From contig JAGIXO010000043.1 of assembly GCA_026122915.1 (NCBI GenBank), positions 1 through 12,799 of the forward strand: 12,799 nt of DNA. The letters run 5' to 3'. The translations under genes and the position numbers were made by a program. Shown here in pieces: positions 1 to 7,190 of this stretch. The first letter of the stretch is position 1; each line of letters starts with the position of its first letter. This DNA is from Candidatus Electronema nielsenii. GTDB lineage: Bacteria; Desulfobacterota; Desulfobulbia; Desulfobulbales; Desulfobulbaceae. The notes beneath the pieces are model-generated. The model was not told where the DNA came from, ran no database searches, and worked only from the letters and a program-made list of their open reading frames with translations.

Positions 1-76
1 ACAAACGCGGTAGCAGCTCAAGCTGGCCAATGGAAGAAAGAGCGATAAAAGGCGTAGTATTTGAGAAAACAATCAC
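1..76 (-). CDS. DUF3368 / PIN-like toxin, N-terminal fragment (runs off the window)
   Basis: Reading leftward from a GTG at 76-74 gives 25 codons, starting M-I-V-F-S-N-T-T-P-F-I-A-L and continuing S-S-I-G-Q-L-E-L-L, with no stop before the window edge. This matches the usual opening of DUF3368 proteins (V-S-N/D-T-x-P-L-I-A-L ... I-G-x-L-x-L-L), a PIN-fold family found as the toxin partner of UPF0175 antitoxins. The first PIN acidic position is Asn here, which also occurs in the family as I remember it. The GTG overlaps the TGA stop of the upstream antitoxin gene (GTGA), so the two are probably translationally coupled. PIN toxins of this kind are thought to be RNases. Only the N-terminus is visible, so I cannot say whether the catalytic acidic residues or a full-length gene are present. 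Confidence 0.72.
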   Translation of the reverse strand, partial: MIVFSNTTPFIALSSIGQLELLPRL

Positions 77-327
77 AGCAGCTTGGTCTCTCGGCGGAAA
101 TCATCTACAGAATCTGTAAGTAGCACACCACCTTGCTCGATTTCTTTGAAAAGAAAGGTCACTCTTGAAATTCCCAGCCAGTTTGCTGCCATTCCTGAAG
201 AAATCTTTCCTTTTCTGAACAGGGCGATTGCTGCCTCCAGTTTCACTATTTCCGCCAGACGTTCAATATTGACATGAAGACCCAGAAGAAGCTCTGAAGG
301 GCATTCTATCTTCATCACGTTTTCCAT
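73..327 (-). CDS. UPF0175 family antitoxin-like protein
   Basis: A small protein of 84 residues from the start chosen here (92 if the ATG at 351 is used). The central stretch E-A-A-I-A-L-F-R-K-G-K-I-S-S-G-M-A-A followed by W-L-G-I-S-R-V-T-F-L (residues about 31-59) is the UPF0175 signature, a helix-turn-helix-like block. UPF0175 proteins act as antitoxins that bind DNA and a partner PIN-type toxin; the DUF3368 start directly downstream supports that role. The start is uncertain. The ATG at 327 has GAGGAG 14 nt upstream, which is long. The ATG at 351 has AAGG directly against it, which is too close. The ATG at 315 has no site. The gene lies 29 nt (from the 351 ATG) or 53 nt after the DUF1844 stop on the same strand. 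The AT-rich gap could hold its own promoter, but I could not define a -35/-10 pair. Confidence 0.78.
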   Translation of the reverse strand: MENVMKIECPSELLLGLHVNIERLAEIVKLEAAIALFRKGKISSGMAANWLGISRVTFLFKEIEQGGVLLTDSVDDFRRETKLL

Positions 328-380
328 GCGCTTTTCTCTGGCTCCTCGCATCCTTTGTATTTAATTGCATTCTATATAGG

Positions 381-701
381 CTACTTGCTACCCCTCACCC
401 TAATAAACCGCATCTTCAGCTCATACACCACCCGGCTGATCAAGTCCTGTTCCTCGCTGTCCAAGTTGCCCTTGGTCTTTTCCTCCAGCATAGCCAAGGT
501 GTCTATGGCATGGCGGGCCAGCTCCAGATCAAAGACCTTCTGCCCAGTCTCAGGATGAGGAATATCCCCCAAATGAAACAGGGCAGTGGTGTTCAGGGAG
601 AGGACGAAGGAGGTGAAGGAAACCGCAGGCATCAGGCAGTCTCCTTGCCGCTTCGCCCCACCCTCCGGGCAGCCGCTGTTGCGCTTCTGCTCGTCGCTCA
701 T
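381..701 (-). CDS. DUF1844 family protein
   Basis: A protein of 106 residues. Residues 28-100 carry the DUF1844 pattern: S-F-x-x-F-V-L-S-L-x-T-x-A-L-x-H-L-G-x-I-P-x-P-E-T-G (28-53), then L-A-R-x-x-I-D-x-L-x-M-L-E-E-K-T-K-G-N-L (61-80) and a C-terminal helix ending L-K-M-R-F. The family is common in deltaproteobacteria, acidobacteria and related groups and has no established function that I know of. The first 25 residues are polar and probably disordered. There is no signal peptide or transmembrane segment, so it should be cytosolic. The start lies 11 nt after the serA stop on the same strand with only a weak ribosome binding site, so it is probably the second gene of a serA operon. Confidence 0.85.
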   Translation of the reverse strand: MSDEQKRNSGCPEGGAKRQGDCLMPAVSFTSFVLSLNTTALFHLGDIPHPETGQKVFDLELARHAIDTLAMLEEKTKGNLDSEEQDLISRVVYELKMRFIRVRGSK

Positions 702-712
702 GGCTGCGCGAC

Positions 713-2311
713 TCAGGCTTTATGACAAGGCAGCGACAGGGCCATCGCATGATCAACATGCGCCAGCTCCTGCACCTTGGCTAACAGCTCCTTGCTCACC
801 GGTTGATCGGTGTTGAGGAGGATGACGTTCTGCTGCGAAGTTTCCTCGCGGCCCACAGTCATGCGGGAGATGTTCACTCCTGCTGCGCCGATGGTAGTAC
901 CTAACGCACCGATCACGCCCGGAATATCCTTGTTGTAGGCCAGCAGCATCGGGCCTGCGGGCAGTGCCTCCAAGCGGAAGGAGTTCAGGCGCACTAAGCG
1001 TGGCTCTTTGGTACCAAAGACCGTGCCAGCCAGCATGTTCTCGCCTTCGTTGGTCTTGACCGTGACCCGCACTAAGCTCAGGAAATCAGAACTGCGACTG
1101 GTCTTGGACTCAATCACCCGGATGCCGCGTTCTTTGGCAATCAGCGGGGCGTTGACAAAGTTGACCGCATCTTGCAGAATTGGTGTGAACAGACCTTTGA
1201 GGAAGGACACAGTAATTGGCCCGATGTTTTGCTCAGTGATGTCGCCGCTGTACTCTAATTGCACTTCCTGCACGCCGCCTTTGGCGATCTGCATGTGCAG
1301 CGAGCCAAGCATCTCGCCCAAGGTGATATACGGCCCTATCTTGGCTAAAACCTCATCGCTGACCGACGGCACGTTGACCGCGTTGCGCACTGCGCCGGTG
1401 AGCAGATAATCCGCCATCTGCTCGGCAATCGCGGCTGCCACGTTCTCCTGCGCCTCAGAGGTTGATGCACCAAGATGCGGCGTGCAGATGAAGTTATTCA
1501 GACTGAGCAGCGGCGTGGTCTCGATGGTGGTTGGCTCCTTCTCGAACACGTCCAAAGCAGCACCGGCAATCTGGCCTTCCTTCAGAGCTGCATACAGAGC
1601 TTCCTCATCCGCCACACCACCACGTGCGCAGTCAATGAACATCGCTTCCTTCTTCATTGCAGCAAAGAACTCTGTGGACAGCATGTGCCGGTTATCCTTG
1701 GTCAGCGGTGTATGCACAGAGATGAAATCAGCGCGGCGAGCCAGCTCCAGCAGGTCAACCCGCTCCACGCCGATCTTCTCCACTAACTCTTGCGGCATGA
1801 AAGGATCGAACGCGATAACCTTCATCTGCAAGCCCTGCGCCCGGTTAGCAACGATAGAACCGATGCGGCCAATACCAACTATACCCAATGTCTTACCCGT
1901 CACTTCGCGGCCCATGAAGCTCTTCTTTTCCCACTTGCCTGCCTTCATCGAAGCAGTGGCTTGGGGAATGTTACGGGCCAAGGACATCATCATGGCAATC
2001 GCATGTTCAGCGGCAGTAACGGCATTGCCGTCTGGCGCATTCATCACGACAATGCCTTTCTCGCTCGCTGCTGGCACATCCACGTTGTCCAAGCCAATAC
2101 CTGCCCGACCAACAACTTTCAGCTTGGTGCCTGCCTCAATGATATCCCGCCGTACCTTGGTCGCGCTGCGAATCACTAGGCCGTCGTACTCGCCGATAAT
2201 CGCTTTCAGTTCTTCTGGCGGCAGGCCGGTCTTCACATCCACTTCCAGCCCTGCCTCTCTGAGTATCTTCTCTCCGATGGGCGCAAGGTTGTCGCTGATC
2301 AGTACTTTCAT
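713..2311 (-). CDS. serA: D-3-phosphoglycerate dehydrogenase
   Basis: SerA oxidises 3-phosphoglycerate to 3-phosphohydroxypyruvate with NAD+, the first committed step of serine synthesis in the cytosol. The product is 532 residues, the length of the long (type 1) form. Domains in order: split substrate-binding domain (about 1-97 and 290-310), nucleotide-binding domain with G-I-V-G-I-G-R-I-G at 143-151, an allosteric substrate-binding (ASB) domain (about 315-450), and a C-terminal ACT domain (about 455-528) opening P-M-L-L-A-Y-N-K-D-I-P-G-V-I-G. The catalytic triad is visible as R230 (C-A-R-G-G), E259 (V-F-E-K-E-P) and H279 (C-T-P-H-L-G-A-S). The ACT domain suggests serine feedback control, as known for the family. 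The ATG has AGAGGA (plus-strand 2317-2322) 5 nt upstream and sits about 29 nt after the predicted transcription start. DUF1844 follows after 11 nt. Confidence 0.97.
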   Translation of the reverse strand: MKVLISDNLAPIGEKILREAGLEVDVKTGLPPEELKAIIGEYDGLVIRSATKVRRDIIEAGTKLKVVGRAGIGLDNVDVPAASEKGIVVMNAPDGNAVTAAEHAIAMMMSLARNIPQATASMKAGKWEKKSFMGREVTGKTLGIVGIGRIGSIVANRAQGLQMKVIAFDPFMPQELVEKIGVERVDLLELARRADFISVHTPLTKDNRHMLSTEFFAAMKKEAMFIDCARGGVADEEALYAALKEGQIAGAALDVFEKEPTTIETTPLLSLNNFICTPHLGASTSEAQENVAAAIAEQMADYLLTGAVRNAVNVPSVSDEVLAKIGPYITLGEMLGSLHMQIAKGGVQEVQLEYSGDITEQNIGPITVSFLKGLFTPILQDAVNFVNAPLIAKERGIRVIESKTSRSSDFLSLVRVTVKTNEGENMLAGTVFGTKEPRLVRLNSFRLEALPAGPMLLAYNKDIPGVIGALGTTIGAAGVNISRMTVGREETSQQNVILLNTDQPVSKELLAKVQELAHVDHAMALSLPCHKA

Positions 2312-2346
2312 GGTTTTCCTCTTGTAGTTATTCTTTATATCTGGAC

Positions 2347-2375
2347 ATTATAAAAATGTTGATTTTTCCTCACAA
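2347..2375 (-). promoter_or_regulatory. sigma70-like promoter of serA
   Basis: On the minus strand there is a perfect -10 hexamer TATAAT (plus-strand 2352-2347). Exactly 17 nt upstream is TTGTGA (2375-2370), matching 4 of 6 bases of the TTGACA consensus. Initiation near 2340 would leave a leader of about 29 nt with the AGAGGA ribosome binding site. The -35 lies inside a TTTGTGAG stretch that also forms the left half of the palindrome at 2497-2515, so one regulator could touch both sites; that part is inference. Confidence 0.7.
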
Positions 2376-2496
2376 AGCAAGCACTATAACGGGATTCAGC
2401 CCTGCCGACAACTGCAAAAATGAACGCTGCGGCTTTTCGGCGCACGGCGCGGGCGGAAGCGGCTCAACAGTGCTTGCGAGATAAAGTCACAGGCAT

Positions 2497-2515
2497 TTGT
2501 GAGATTATCTCACAA
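2497..2515. promoter_or_regulatory. 19-nt perfect palindrome, likely operator
   Basis: TTGTGAGAT-T-ATCTCACAA is a perfect inverted repeat of 9-nt arms around one central T. It lies 23 nt before the ATG of the glycosyltransferase gene at 2539. The outer parts, TGTGA and TCACA, are the half-sites of CRP/FNR-superfamily operators, but the spacer is 7 nt, not the 6 nt of canonical CRP sites. The position close to the start codon fits a repressor site. As RNA it could instead form a short hairpin in the leader, although a one-base loop would force the inner pairs open. The cognate regulator is unknown. Confidence 0.55.
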
Positions 2516-2538
2516 GCGTTATCGAAAAGAATGGAATC

Positions 2539-3498
2539 ATGAAGAGAATAACAATCGTCTTCCCCGTGTTCAACGAAGCTGACACGCTGCTTGAACTCCA
2601 CCGCTGCGTGTCAGAGTCGGTAAACAGCATTCCGCACACCTTTGAGCTGATCTTTGTGAACGATGGCAGCACGGACAGCTCATTGCATATACTGAAAAAA
2701 ATGGCGACGGATGATCCTCGTATGCGGGTGATCTGTCTGTCGAGAAATTTCGGGCATCAACCTGCGCTGATGGCCGGGATTGATGCCGCACAGGGCGATG
2801 CCGTCATTCTTATGGATTCAGATTTGCAGGATTCGCCCAGTGCCATAGCCGCCTTTATTCGGGAATGGGAAGCGGGAAGCGAAGTCGTCTATGCGGTGCG
2901 GACGAATCGGAAGGAGGGGCTGTTCAAACGAATGGCATTTTTCACTTTCTACCGTTTACAGAGGATGTTGACGCGGGTATCTATGCCACTGGATGCAGGC
3001 GTATTCAGTCTGATGGATCGACGCGTTGTGGATGTTCTCAAAAAGATGCCAGAGCGTAACCGGTATCTTGTGGGACTACGTTGTTATGCTGGGTTCCGAC
3101 AGAAGGGCATTCCGGTGGAACGGGGGCCGCGATACAGCGGCAGTCCACGGGTCTCGGTTAGTGGACTGATACGATTGGCAATGGACGGCATTCTGGCGTT
3201 CAGCACCGTTCCGCTGCGGTTGATTTCCGTAATTGGTTTGCTGGTATCGATTGTCTCGTTCAGTGTGTCGCTTGTGGCATTCGTAGCCAAGTACGGCTTT
3301 CATGAGCAGCCGTTTAACTGGCCTTTTGGACTGAGCACCATTTTCTTTTTTGGCGGGATTCAATTGGTGTCGATGGGCATAATCGGTGAATATGTTGGCC
3401 GCATATATGAGGAAGTGAAGCAGAGGCCATACTATATTGTGGATGCAGAGATCAATGCAGGGAATTCAGTTGGTGCATTCGGTGAGGAATCTGTATGA
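2539..3498 (+). CDS. Polyprenyl-phosphate family-2 glycosyltransferase (GtrB/DPM-like), membrane-anchored
   Basis: A protein of 319 residues. Residues 1-215 form a GT-A type family-2 domain: I-V-F-P-V-F-N-E-A at 6-14, V-N-D-G-S-T-D at 40-46, L-S-R-N-F-G-H-Q at 67-74, and the metal-binding D-S-D at 93-95 within M-D-S-D-L-Q-D. Two C-terminal membrane segments follow (about 228-250 and 264-286), then the E-V-K-Q-R-P-Y-Y-I-V tail typical of GtrB/ArnC-like enzymes. Members of the group transfer a sugar from a nucleotide donor to undecaprenyl phosphate on the cytoplasmic face. The lipid-linked sugar is then flipped and used by a membrane transferase. The next gene overlaps by four bases (ATGA) and looks like such a transferase, which supports this role. 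The sugar cannot be read from the sequence. The ribosome binding site is weak, and the 19-nt palindrome upstream suggests regulation. Confidence 0.88.
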   Translation: MKRITIVFPVFNEADTLLELHRCVSESVNSIPHTFELIFVNDGSTDSSLHILKKMATDDPRMRVICLSRNFGHQPALMAGIDAAQGDAVILMDSDLQDSPSAIAAFIREWEAGSEVVYAVRTNRKEGLFKRMAFFTFYRLQRMLTRVSMPLDAGVFSLMDRRVVDVLKKMPERNRYLVGLRCYAGFRQKGIPVERGPRYSGSPRVSVSGLIRLAMDGILAFSTVPLRLISVIGLLVSIVSFSVSLVAFVAKYGFHEQPFNWPFGLSTIFFFGGIQLVSMGIIGEYVGRIYEEVKQRPYYIVDAEINAGNSVGAFGEESV

Positions 3499-5207
3499 AT
3501 ACCCTAAGTAAATTTATCCGTTCCGGTGTTCCGGTACTGTTTCTACTCTGCCTTCTCCAAGCGTTCCTTTGTGTTTTTCTCTGCGTGGAATTCTACAAAA
3601 CGAATGGCCCTTTTTACGACTCGCTCAGTTATCATTTGACGCTGGCAAGTATCGTGGATAAAGCGCATAAAGAAGGTGTGTTGAGTGCCTTGGGGCTTGC
3701 GTTACATGGTTCAACAATTTTCCTGCCAATGGCAACAGGAGCCGTGATCGGTCCTTTTGTCAGTGGGCTGCACCGGTCGCTGGGCGTGTGGATACAGTTC
3801 CCTTGGGTCGTTACGTTGGTCTTGTCAGTTCGCCACTGTCTCATTGCTTGGCTGAAGATAGACAAAGTGATTGCCACGTTTGCGTCGCTTCTTTTCATTT
3901 CCATCCATGCGGTGTATTTCTTCGATGGCGGCTTGCCTGATTTCCGCATGGACCTCCTGCTGTACCTGCTCTATGGCTGCTCTATCTGCTGGTTTTTAGT
4001 TGCCCTAGAGTCAGAGCGTTGGCGTGATTGGCTGCTGTGCGGAATATTTTGTTCAGCGGCTTGCCTTTCACGGGCCACTGCTCCGGTCTATCTGTCCTTG
4101 ACCATGCTGGCGTTGACTGTCATTCATCTGTGTTTTTTCGGTACGAAAAAGGTGCGGACTACAGGCAAGGGAGTAGGAATCGTTGCGATAACTGTAGTTC
4201 TCTGTTCGGGCTGGTTCTATTGGATCAACTTCAAGAACCTGTACTACTACTACGTTATCTGGAATCCAGACGCTAATGCACACCTCCGCCTGTCTGAATC
4301 CATCCGGCATATACAGTTTGCCCTGCAAAGTGTTGGCTGGTGGGTGGCAGCCGGAGCAGTGATGATCCTTGTGGTGGCGATTGTCGCTGGAGTTCTGCAA
4401 AAACAACGCCATGTTCTGCTTTCAACTCATTATGCGAACAAGGTCTTGAAAGCACTCGCGGTTGGAATTGTTCCGGTCGCATTTTTGGTTCTTCGAGGCG
4501 CAGGCCTTAACCCTTTTGTGAGTATGCCGGGTGCGTTTGGGGTGCTGCTGTTTCTTCTCGTGTGCGCCAGCTGGGGGCTGCGTGTGCCGTCGCCAGCCGT
4601 TCGGTGGCTTGTGGTGCTGCTGGCTTTGACAACTGCGTGTGCGTCTGCTGTTGCCGGAGTTGTCAGCTTTGGTTTGCCGCCAAGTTCTACAGGTGATGTT
4701 AATGGATATTTAACACTGGCGGAGCGCATGGAACAGGATGCGCGACTGCATGGAAAACAGAAGGTGCGTCCTTGTGTCATCACGATTGGGGCATTTACAG
4801 GCCGGGGCCTCATGAGCGTTATGCTGTTTGATGGCGGATATCGGCTTTTAGATGGATTGGAGCTGGAGAAAAACGAGATTGTGTTTAATATGGATTGGCA
4901 GTTTTATGATCCGTCCTCCATTGTTGAATGGAATGGATTGCCCGTGCAGGGCGAGAGTGAGCGTATAAAATACTTAGCTCAACAAGCGCAGCACAATATG
5001 ACGTATTTAATTGCACCAGATGATACGACATTTGAGCACCTGCCGCGTCTCTATATTAACACCGTTTCGCGGCAGCTCAGAGATGCGATTTTGGCAGGTG
5101 GAACGTGGGAGAGGGTAGGTACTGATATTCAACTTTCTCCGCAGGAACGTTTTTATGTATATGCCAACCGAGGTATCGCAGAACATGCACTGTCGTCTCA
5201 TTTTTGA
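3495..5207 (+). CDS. Polytopic membrane protein, probable GT-C type glycosyltransferase
   Basis: A protein of 570 residues. I do not recognise it by name. There is an N-terminal membrane segment (about 12-33), an extracytoplasmic stretch containing F-Y-D-S-L-S-Y-H (D42), then roughly nine more hydrophobic segments between residues 75 and 393. The remainder (about 395-570) is a soluble C-terminal domain. An acidic residue in the first extracytoplasmic loop followed by many membrane spans is the layout of GT-C enzymes, which use polyprenyl-linked sugars on the outer face of the inner membrane (ArnT/PMT-like and Gtr type-specific transferases). The start overlaps the stop of the GtrB-like gene, with GAGGA at 3484-3488 as ribosome binding site, so the pair is an operon and probably one pathway. 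No GtrA-like flippase gene is adjacent. The target could be O-antigen, another surface glycan or protein; nothing here decides. Confidence 0.65.
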   Translation: MNTLSKFIRSGVPVLFLLCLLQAFLCVFLCVEFYKTNGPFYDSLSYHLTLASIVDKAHKEGVLSALGLALHGSTIFLPMATGAVIGPFVSGLHRSLGVWIQFPWVVTLVLSVRHCLIAWLKIDKVIATFASLLFISIHAVYFFDGGLPDFRMDLLLYLLYGCSICWFLVALESERWRDWLLCGIFCSAACLSRATAPVYLSLTMLALTVIHLCFFGTKKVRTTGKGVGIVAITVVLCSGWFYWINFKNLYYYYVIWNPDANAHLRLSESIRHIQFALQSVGWWVAAGAVMILVVAIVAGVLQKQRHVLLSTHYANKVLKALAVGIVPVAFLVLRGAGLNPFVSMPGAFGVLLFLLVCASWGLRVPSPAVRWLVVLLALTTACASAVAGVVSFGLPPSSTGDVNGYLTLAERMEQDARLHGKQKVRPCVITIGAFTGRGLMSVMLFDGGYRLLDGLELEKNEIVFNMDWQFYDPSSIVEWNGLPVQGESERIKYLAQQAQHNMTYLIAPDDTTFEHLPRLYINTVSRQLRDAILAGGTWERVGTDIQLSPQERFYVYANRGIAEHALSSHF

Positions 5208-5282
5208 CGACCCTACGTAATGGCAGCGCATGGGCGAGAATCTGCGTTGTTATCCGAAAAGATCACAAAATTTATTCGTTAC

Positions 5283-5287
5283 AAGGA
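5283..5287 (+). promoter_or_regulatory. Ribosome binding site that fixes the gltX start
   Basis: AAGGA lies 8 nt before the ATG at 5296. An upstream in-frame ATG at 5230 would add 22 residues with no similarity to GluRS and lacks a comparable site, so 5296 is preferred. Confidence 0.75.
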
Positions 5288-5295
5288 ACATCACC

Positions 5296-6801
5296 ATGAC
5301 CGAAGTCCGCGTCCGCTTTCCACCCAGCCCTACTGGCTATTTACATATCGGCAGTGCGCGCACCGCCCTGCTCAACTGGCTTTGGGCCAAGAAGAACAAT
5401 GGCAAGCTGATCCTGCGCATTGAGGACACGGACGAGGAGCGCAGTACGCAGAACTCTATCGACGGTATTATTGATGGCCTGCAATGGCTGGGCTTGGACT
5501 GGGACGAAGGCCCGTATTTCCAGACTGAATTTGCCGATGAACACCGCAAGGCGGCAGATCAGTTGCTGGCTTCTGGTCATGCCTATAAATGCTTCTGCAC
5601 GAAAGAAGAGCTGGAGCGCAAGCGTGAGGCGGCAATGGCTGCCAAGCAAGACGAGGTTGGTTATGACGGCACCTGCCGCGAGCTGACTCCTGAGCAGGTA
5701 GCAGAGAAGGAGGCACAGGGTATCCCAGCAGTCATTCGCTTTAAGGTGCCCAAGCGCGAAGGCAGCGTGGCCTACGAGGACAAGGTGCTCGGCACCATTG
5801 CGCGGGCCTATAGCGACATTGAGGATTTTGTCATTGTCCGCTCAAATGGCAAACCGCTTTACCTGCTCTGTAATGTAGTCGATGATATTCGTGACCGGAT
5901 CACCCATATTTTGCGCGGCCAAGATCACACCAGCAACACCACCCGGCAGGTACTGCTCTATGAGGCGCTGAACGCGCCCCTGCCGGTCTTTGCCCACATG
6001 CCGCTGACCTTGGACTTGCAGAAGCGCAAGATATCCAAGCGCAGTCATGGCGAGGTGGTCTCGGTGCAGTTCTACCGCGAGAAAGGTGTGCTGCCGTGGG
6101 CGTTGTGCAACTTCCTTGCTCTGCTCGGCTGGAATCCCGGCACAGATCAAGAGCTATTCAGCCGCGAGGAGCTGATTCAAGCCTTCACGCTGGAGCGCAT
6201 TGGCAAGACCAACTCTGTCTTTAATTACCAAAAGGATGACCCGAAGTTCTTCACTGACCCGAAGCTGATCTCTATCAACGAGCAGTATTTGCGCACCATG
6301 CCGCTCGATGAGCTGGCAGAGCTGGTCAAGAAGGACTTTATTAAGCAAGGGCTATGGGATGAGGCGTATGAGAACGAAAGGCGTGACTGGTTCCTGTCCA
6401 CGCTCAATCTCATCCGCGACCGCTTCCACACCGTCTGCGACTTTGCCACGCTGGGCCGGGCGTACTTCGCCAATGACTATGCAATGGAGGAAGCACCGCT
6501 GAAGAAGAACATCCTCAAATATCCTGAGCTGAAAAGCTGGCTGGCGCTGCTGGCAGAACGCTTTGCTGCCTTGCCGGAATTCAGCAAGGAAAGCACTGAG
6601 GAAGCTGCACGGGCCTTAGCGACAGAGCTGAACATCAAGCCGGGTGTATTGATTAACGGGATGCGCACAGTGCTCACTGGCCAACTGGCTGGACCAGGTA
6701 TGTTTGATATCCTGATTGCTCTGGGCAAAGAAAGGACGGTGGAGCGAATGCGCAACATTGAGCATTTGTACAGCAGCCTGGAAGAGTCAGCAGTCTCTTA
6801 A
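5296..6801 (+). CDS. gltX: Glutamyl-tRNA synthetase
   Basis: A class I aminoacyl-tRNA synthetase of 501 residues that charges tRNA with glutamate in the cytosol. The N-terminus reads R-F-P-P-S-P-T-G-Y-L-H-I-G-S, with the HIGH-type motif at 17-20. I-E-D-T-D is at 42-46, the R-G-Q-D-H block at 208-211, and the KMSKS-type motif is K-I-S-K-R at 245-249. The C-terminal anticodon-binding region (about 330-500) ends with L-N-I-K-P-G-V-L-I-N-G-M-R-T-V-L-T-G, typical of bacterial GluRS. C99, C101 and C127 match three of the zinc ligands of the E. coli enzyme, but the fourth position (His in E. coli) appears to be Glu. It lies 88 nt after the membrane glycosyltransferase and 27 nt before the small gene at 6829. 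Whether it is discriminating or also charges tRNA-Gln cannot be judged. Confidence 0.97.
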   Translation: MTEVRVRFPPSPTGYLHIGSARTALLNWLWAKKNNGKLILRIEDTDEERSTQNSIDGIIDGLQWLGLDWDEGPYFQTEFADEHRKAADQLLASGHAYKCFCTKEELERKREAAMAAKQDEVGYDGTCRELTPEQVAEKEAQGIPAVIRFKVPKREGSVAYEDKVLGTIARAYSDIEDFVIVRSNGKPLYLLCNVVDDIRDRITHILRGQDHTSNTTRQVLLYEALNAPLPVFAHMPLTLDLQKRKISKRSHGEVVSVQFYREKGVLPWALCNFLALLGWNPGTDQELFSREELIQAFTLERIGKTNSVFNYQKDDPKFFTDPKLISINEQYLRTMPLDELAELVKKDFIKQGLWDEAYENERRDWFLSTLNLIRDRFHTVCDFATLGRAYFANDYAMEEAPLKKNILKYPELKSWLALLAERFAALPEFSKESTEEAARALATELNIKPGVLINGMRTVLTGQLAGPGMFDILIALGKERTVERMRNIEHLYSSLEESAVS

Positions 6802-6828
6802 CTCACATAAAGCCAAGGAGAGAGAACA

Positions 6829-7092
6829 ATGGAAACCTATCTGACCATCGTTGATGTGGTTATAGATGGTGCCTTGAAGAAGAATGTCTTTGCGGTCAAG
6901 GTGCCAACCTGGCATCCGGTGCCTGTTGCCGGAGATATGGTGCAGATTCCTGAGTCAGCAGCCAAGCACGAGAATGTGCCGATGGTACTGAAGGTGGTGG
7001 CGAGAAGATTCATTTTTGATGATCTCATTCTTGACCGCCTAAGCCGCGACTGCCAAAGCTGTATTATTTTGCAGACAGAGCCGCCTTCGTGA
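6829..7092 (+). CDS. Small protein of unknown function downstream of gltX
   Basis: An 87-residue protein that I do not recognise. It is most likely a real gene: AAGGAG at 6815-6820 lies 8 nt before the ATG, the gene follows gltX by 27 nt, and the composition is balanced. The sequence suggests a small mostly beta fold (residues 3-12, 19-25, 34-41, 51-62), a short helix near 64-72, and a C-terminal strand I-I-L-Q-T. It has no signal peptide or membrane segment and two Cys close together (C75, C78). It could be co-transcribed with gltX. A hairpin at 7132-7159 follows. Confidence 0.7.
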   Translation: METYLTIVDVVIDGALKKNVFAVKVPTWHPVPVAGDMVQIPESAAKHENVPMVLKVVARRFIFDDLILDRLSRDCQSCIILQTEPPS

Positions 7093-7131
7093 GACAATCG
7101 CATAGCTCATGAGACGGATGCAAGATGATAT

Positions 7132-7159
7132 GTAGGGTCACTGCGCGTCGTGACCCTAC
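7132..7159. repeat. Intergenic hairpin with GTAGGGTCAC/GTGACCCTAC arms
   Basis: A perfect 10-bp inverted repeat around an 8-nt loop (TGCGCGTC), located between the 87-residue gene and pabB-pabC. There is no T-tract after it, so it is not a classical intrinsic terminator. Its GTAGGG...CCCTAC ends resemble those of the palindromic element at 12043-12117, which suggests a small dispersed palindromic repeat. It ends 31 nt before the pabB start codon and would fold in that leader if transcribed. Confidence 0.7.
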
Positions 7160-7190
7160 TCCTGCGTAACTCCTATCTGAATCAATCCCC

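Noticed and set aside
1482..2327. A 281-codon plus-strand open frame over serA
   Set aside because: It is antisense to the NAD-binding half of SerA, Ser/Arg-rich and without any domain; serA itself has a promoter, ribosome binding site and all catalytic residues.
5192..5211. Short inverted repeat GTCGTC/GACGAC around the stop codon at 5207
   Set aside because: Only 6 bp with an 8-nt loop and no T-tract after the stem; too weak to call a terminator.
5230..5295. An extra 22-codon N-terminal extension of GluRS
   Set aside because: Not similar to GluRS, no good ribosome binding site; the ATG at 5296 has AAGGA at proper spacing and gives the normal N-terminus.
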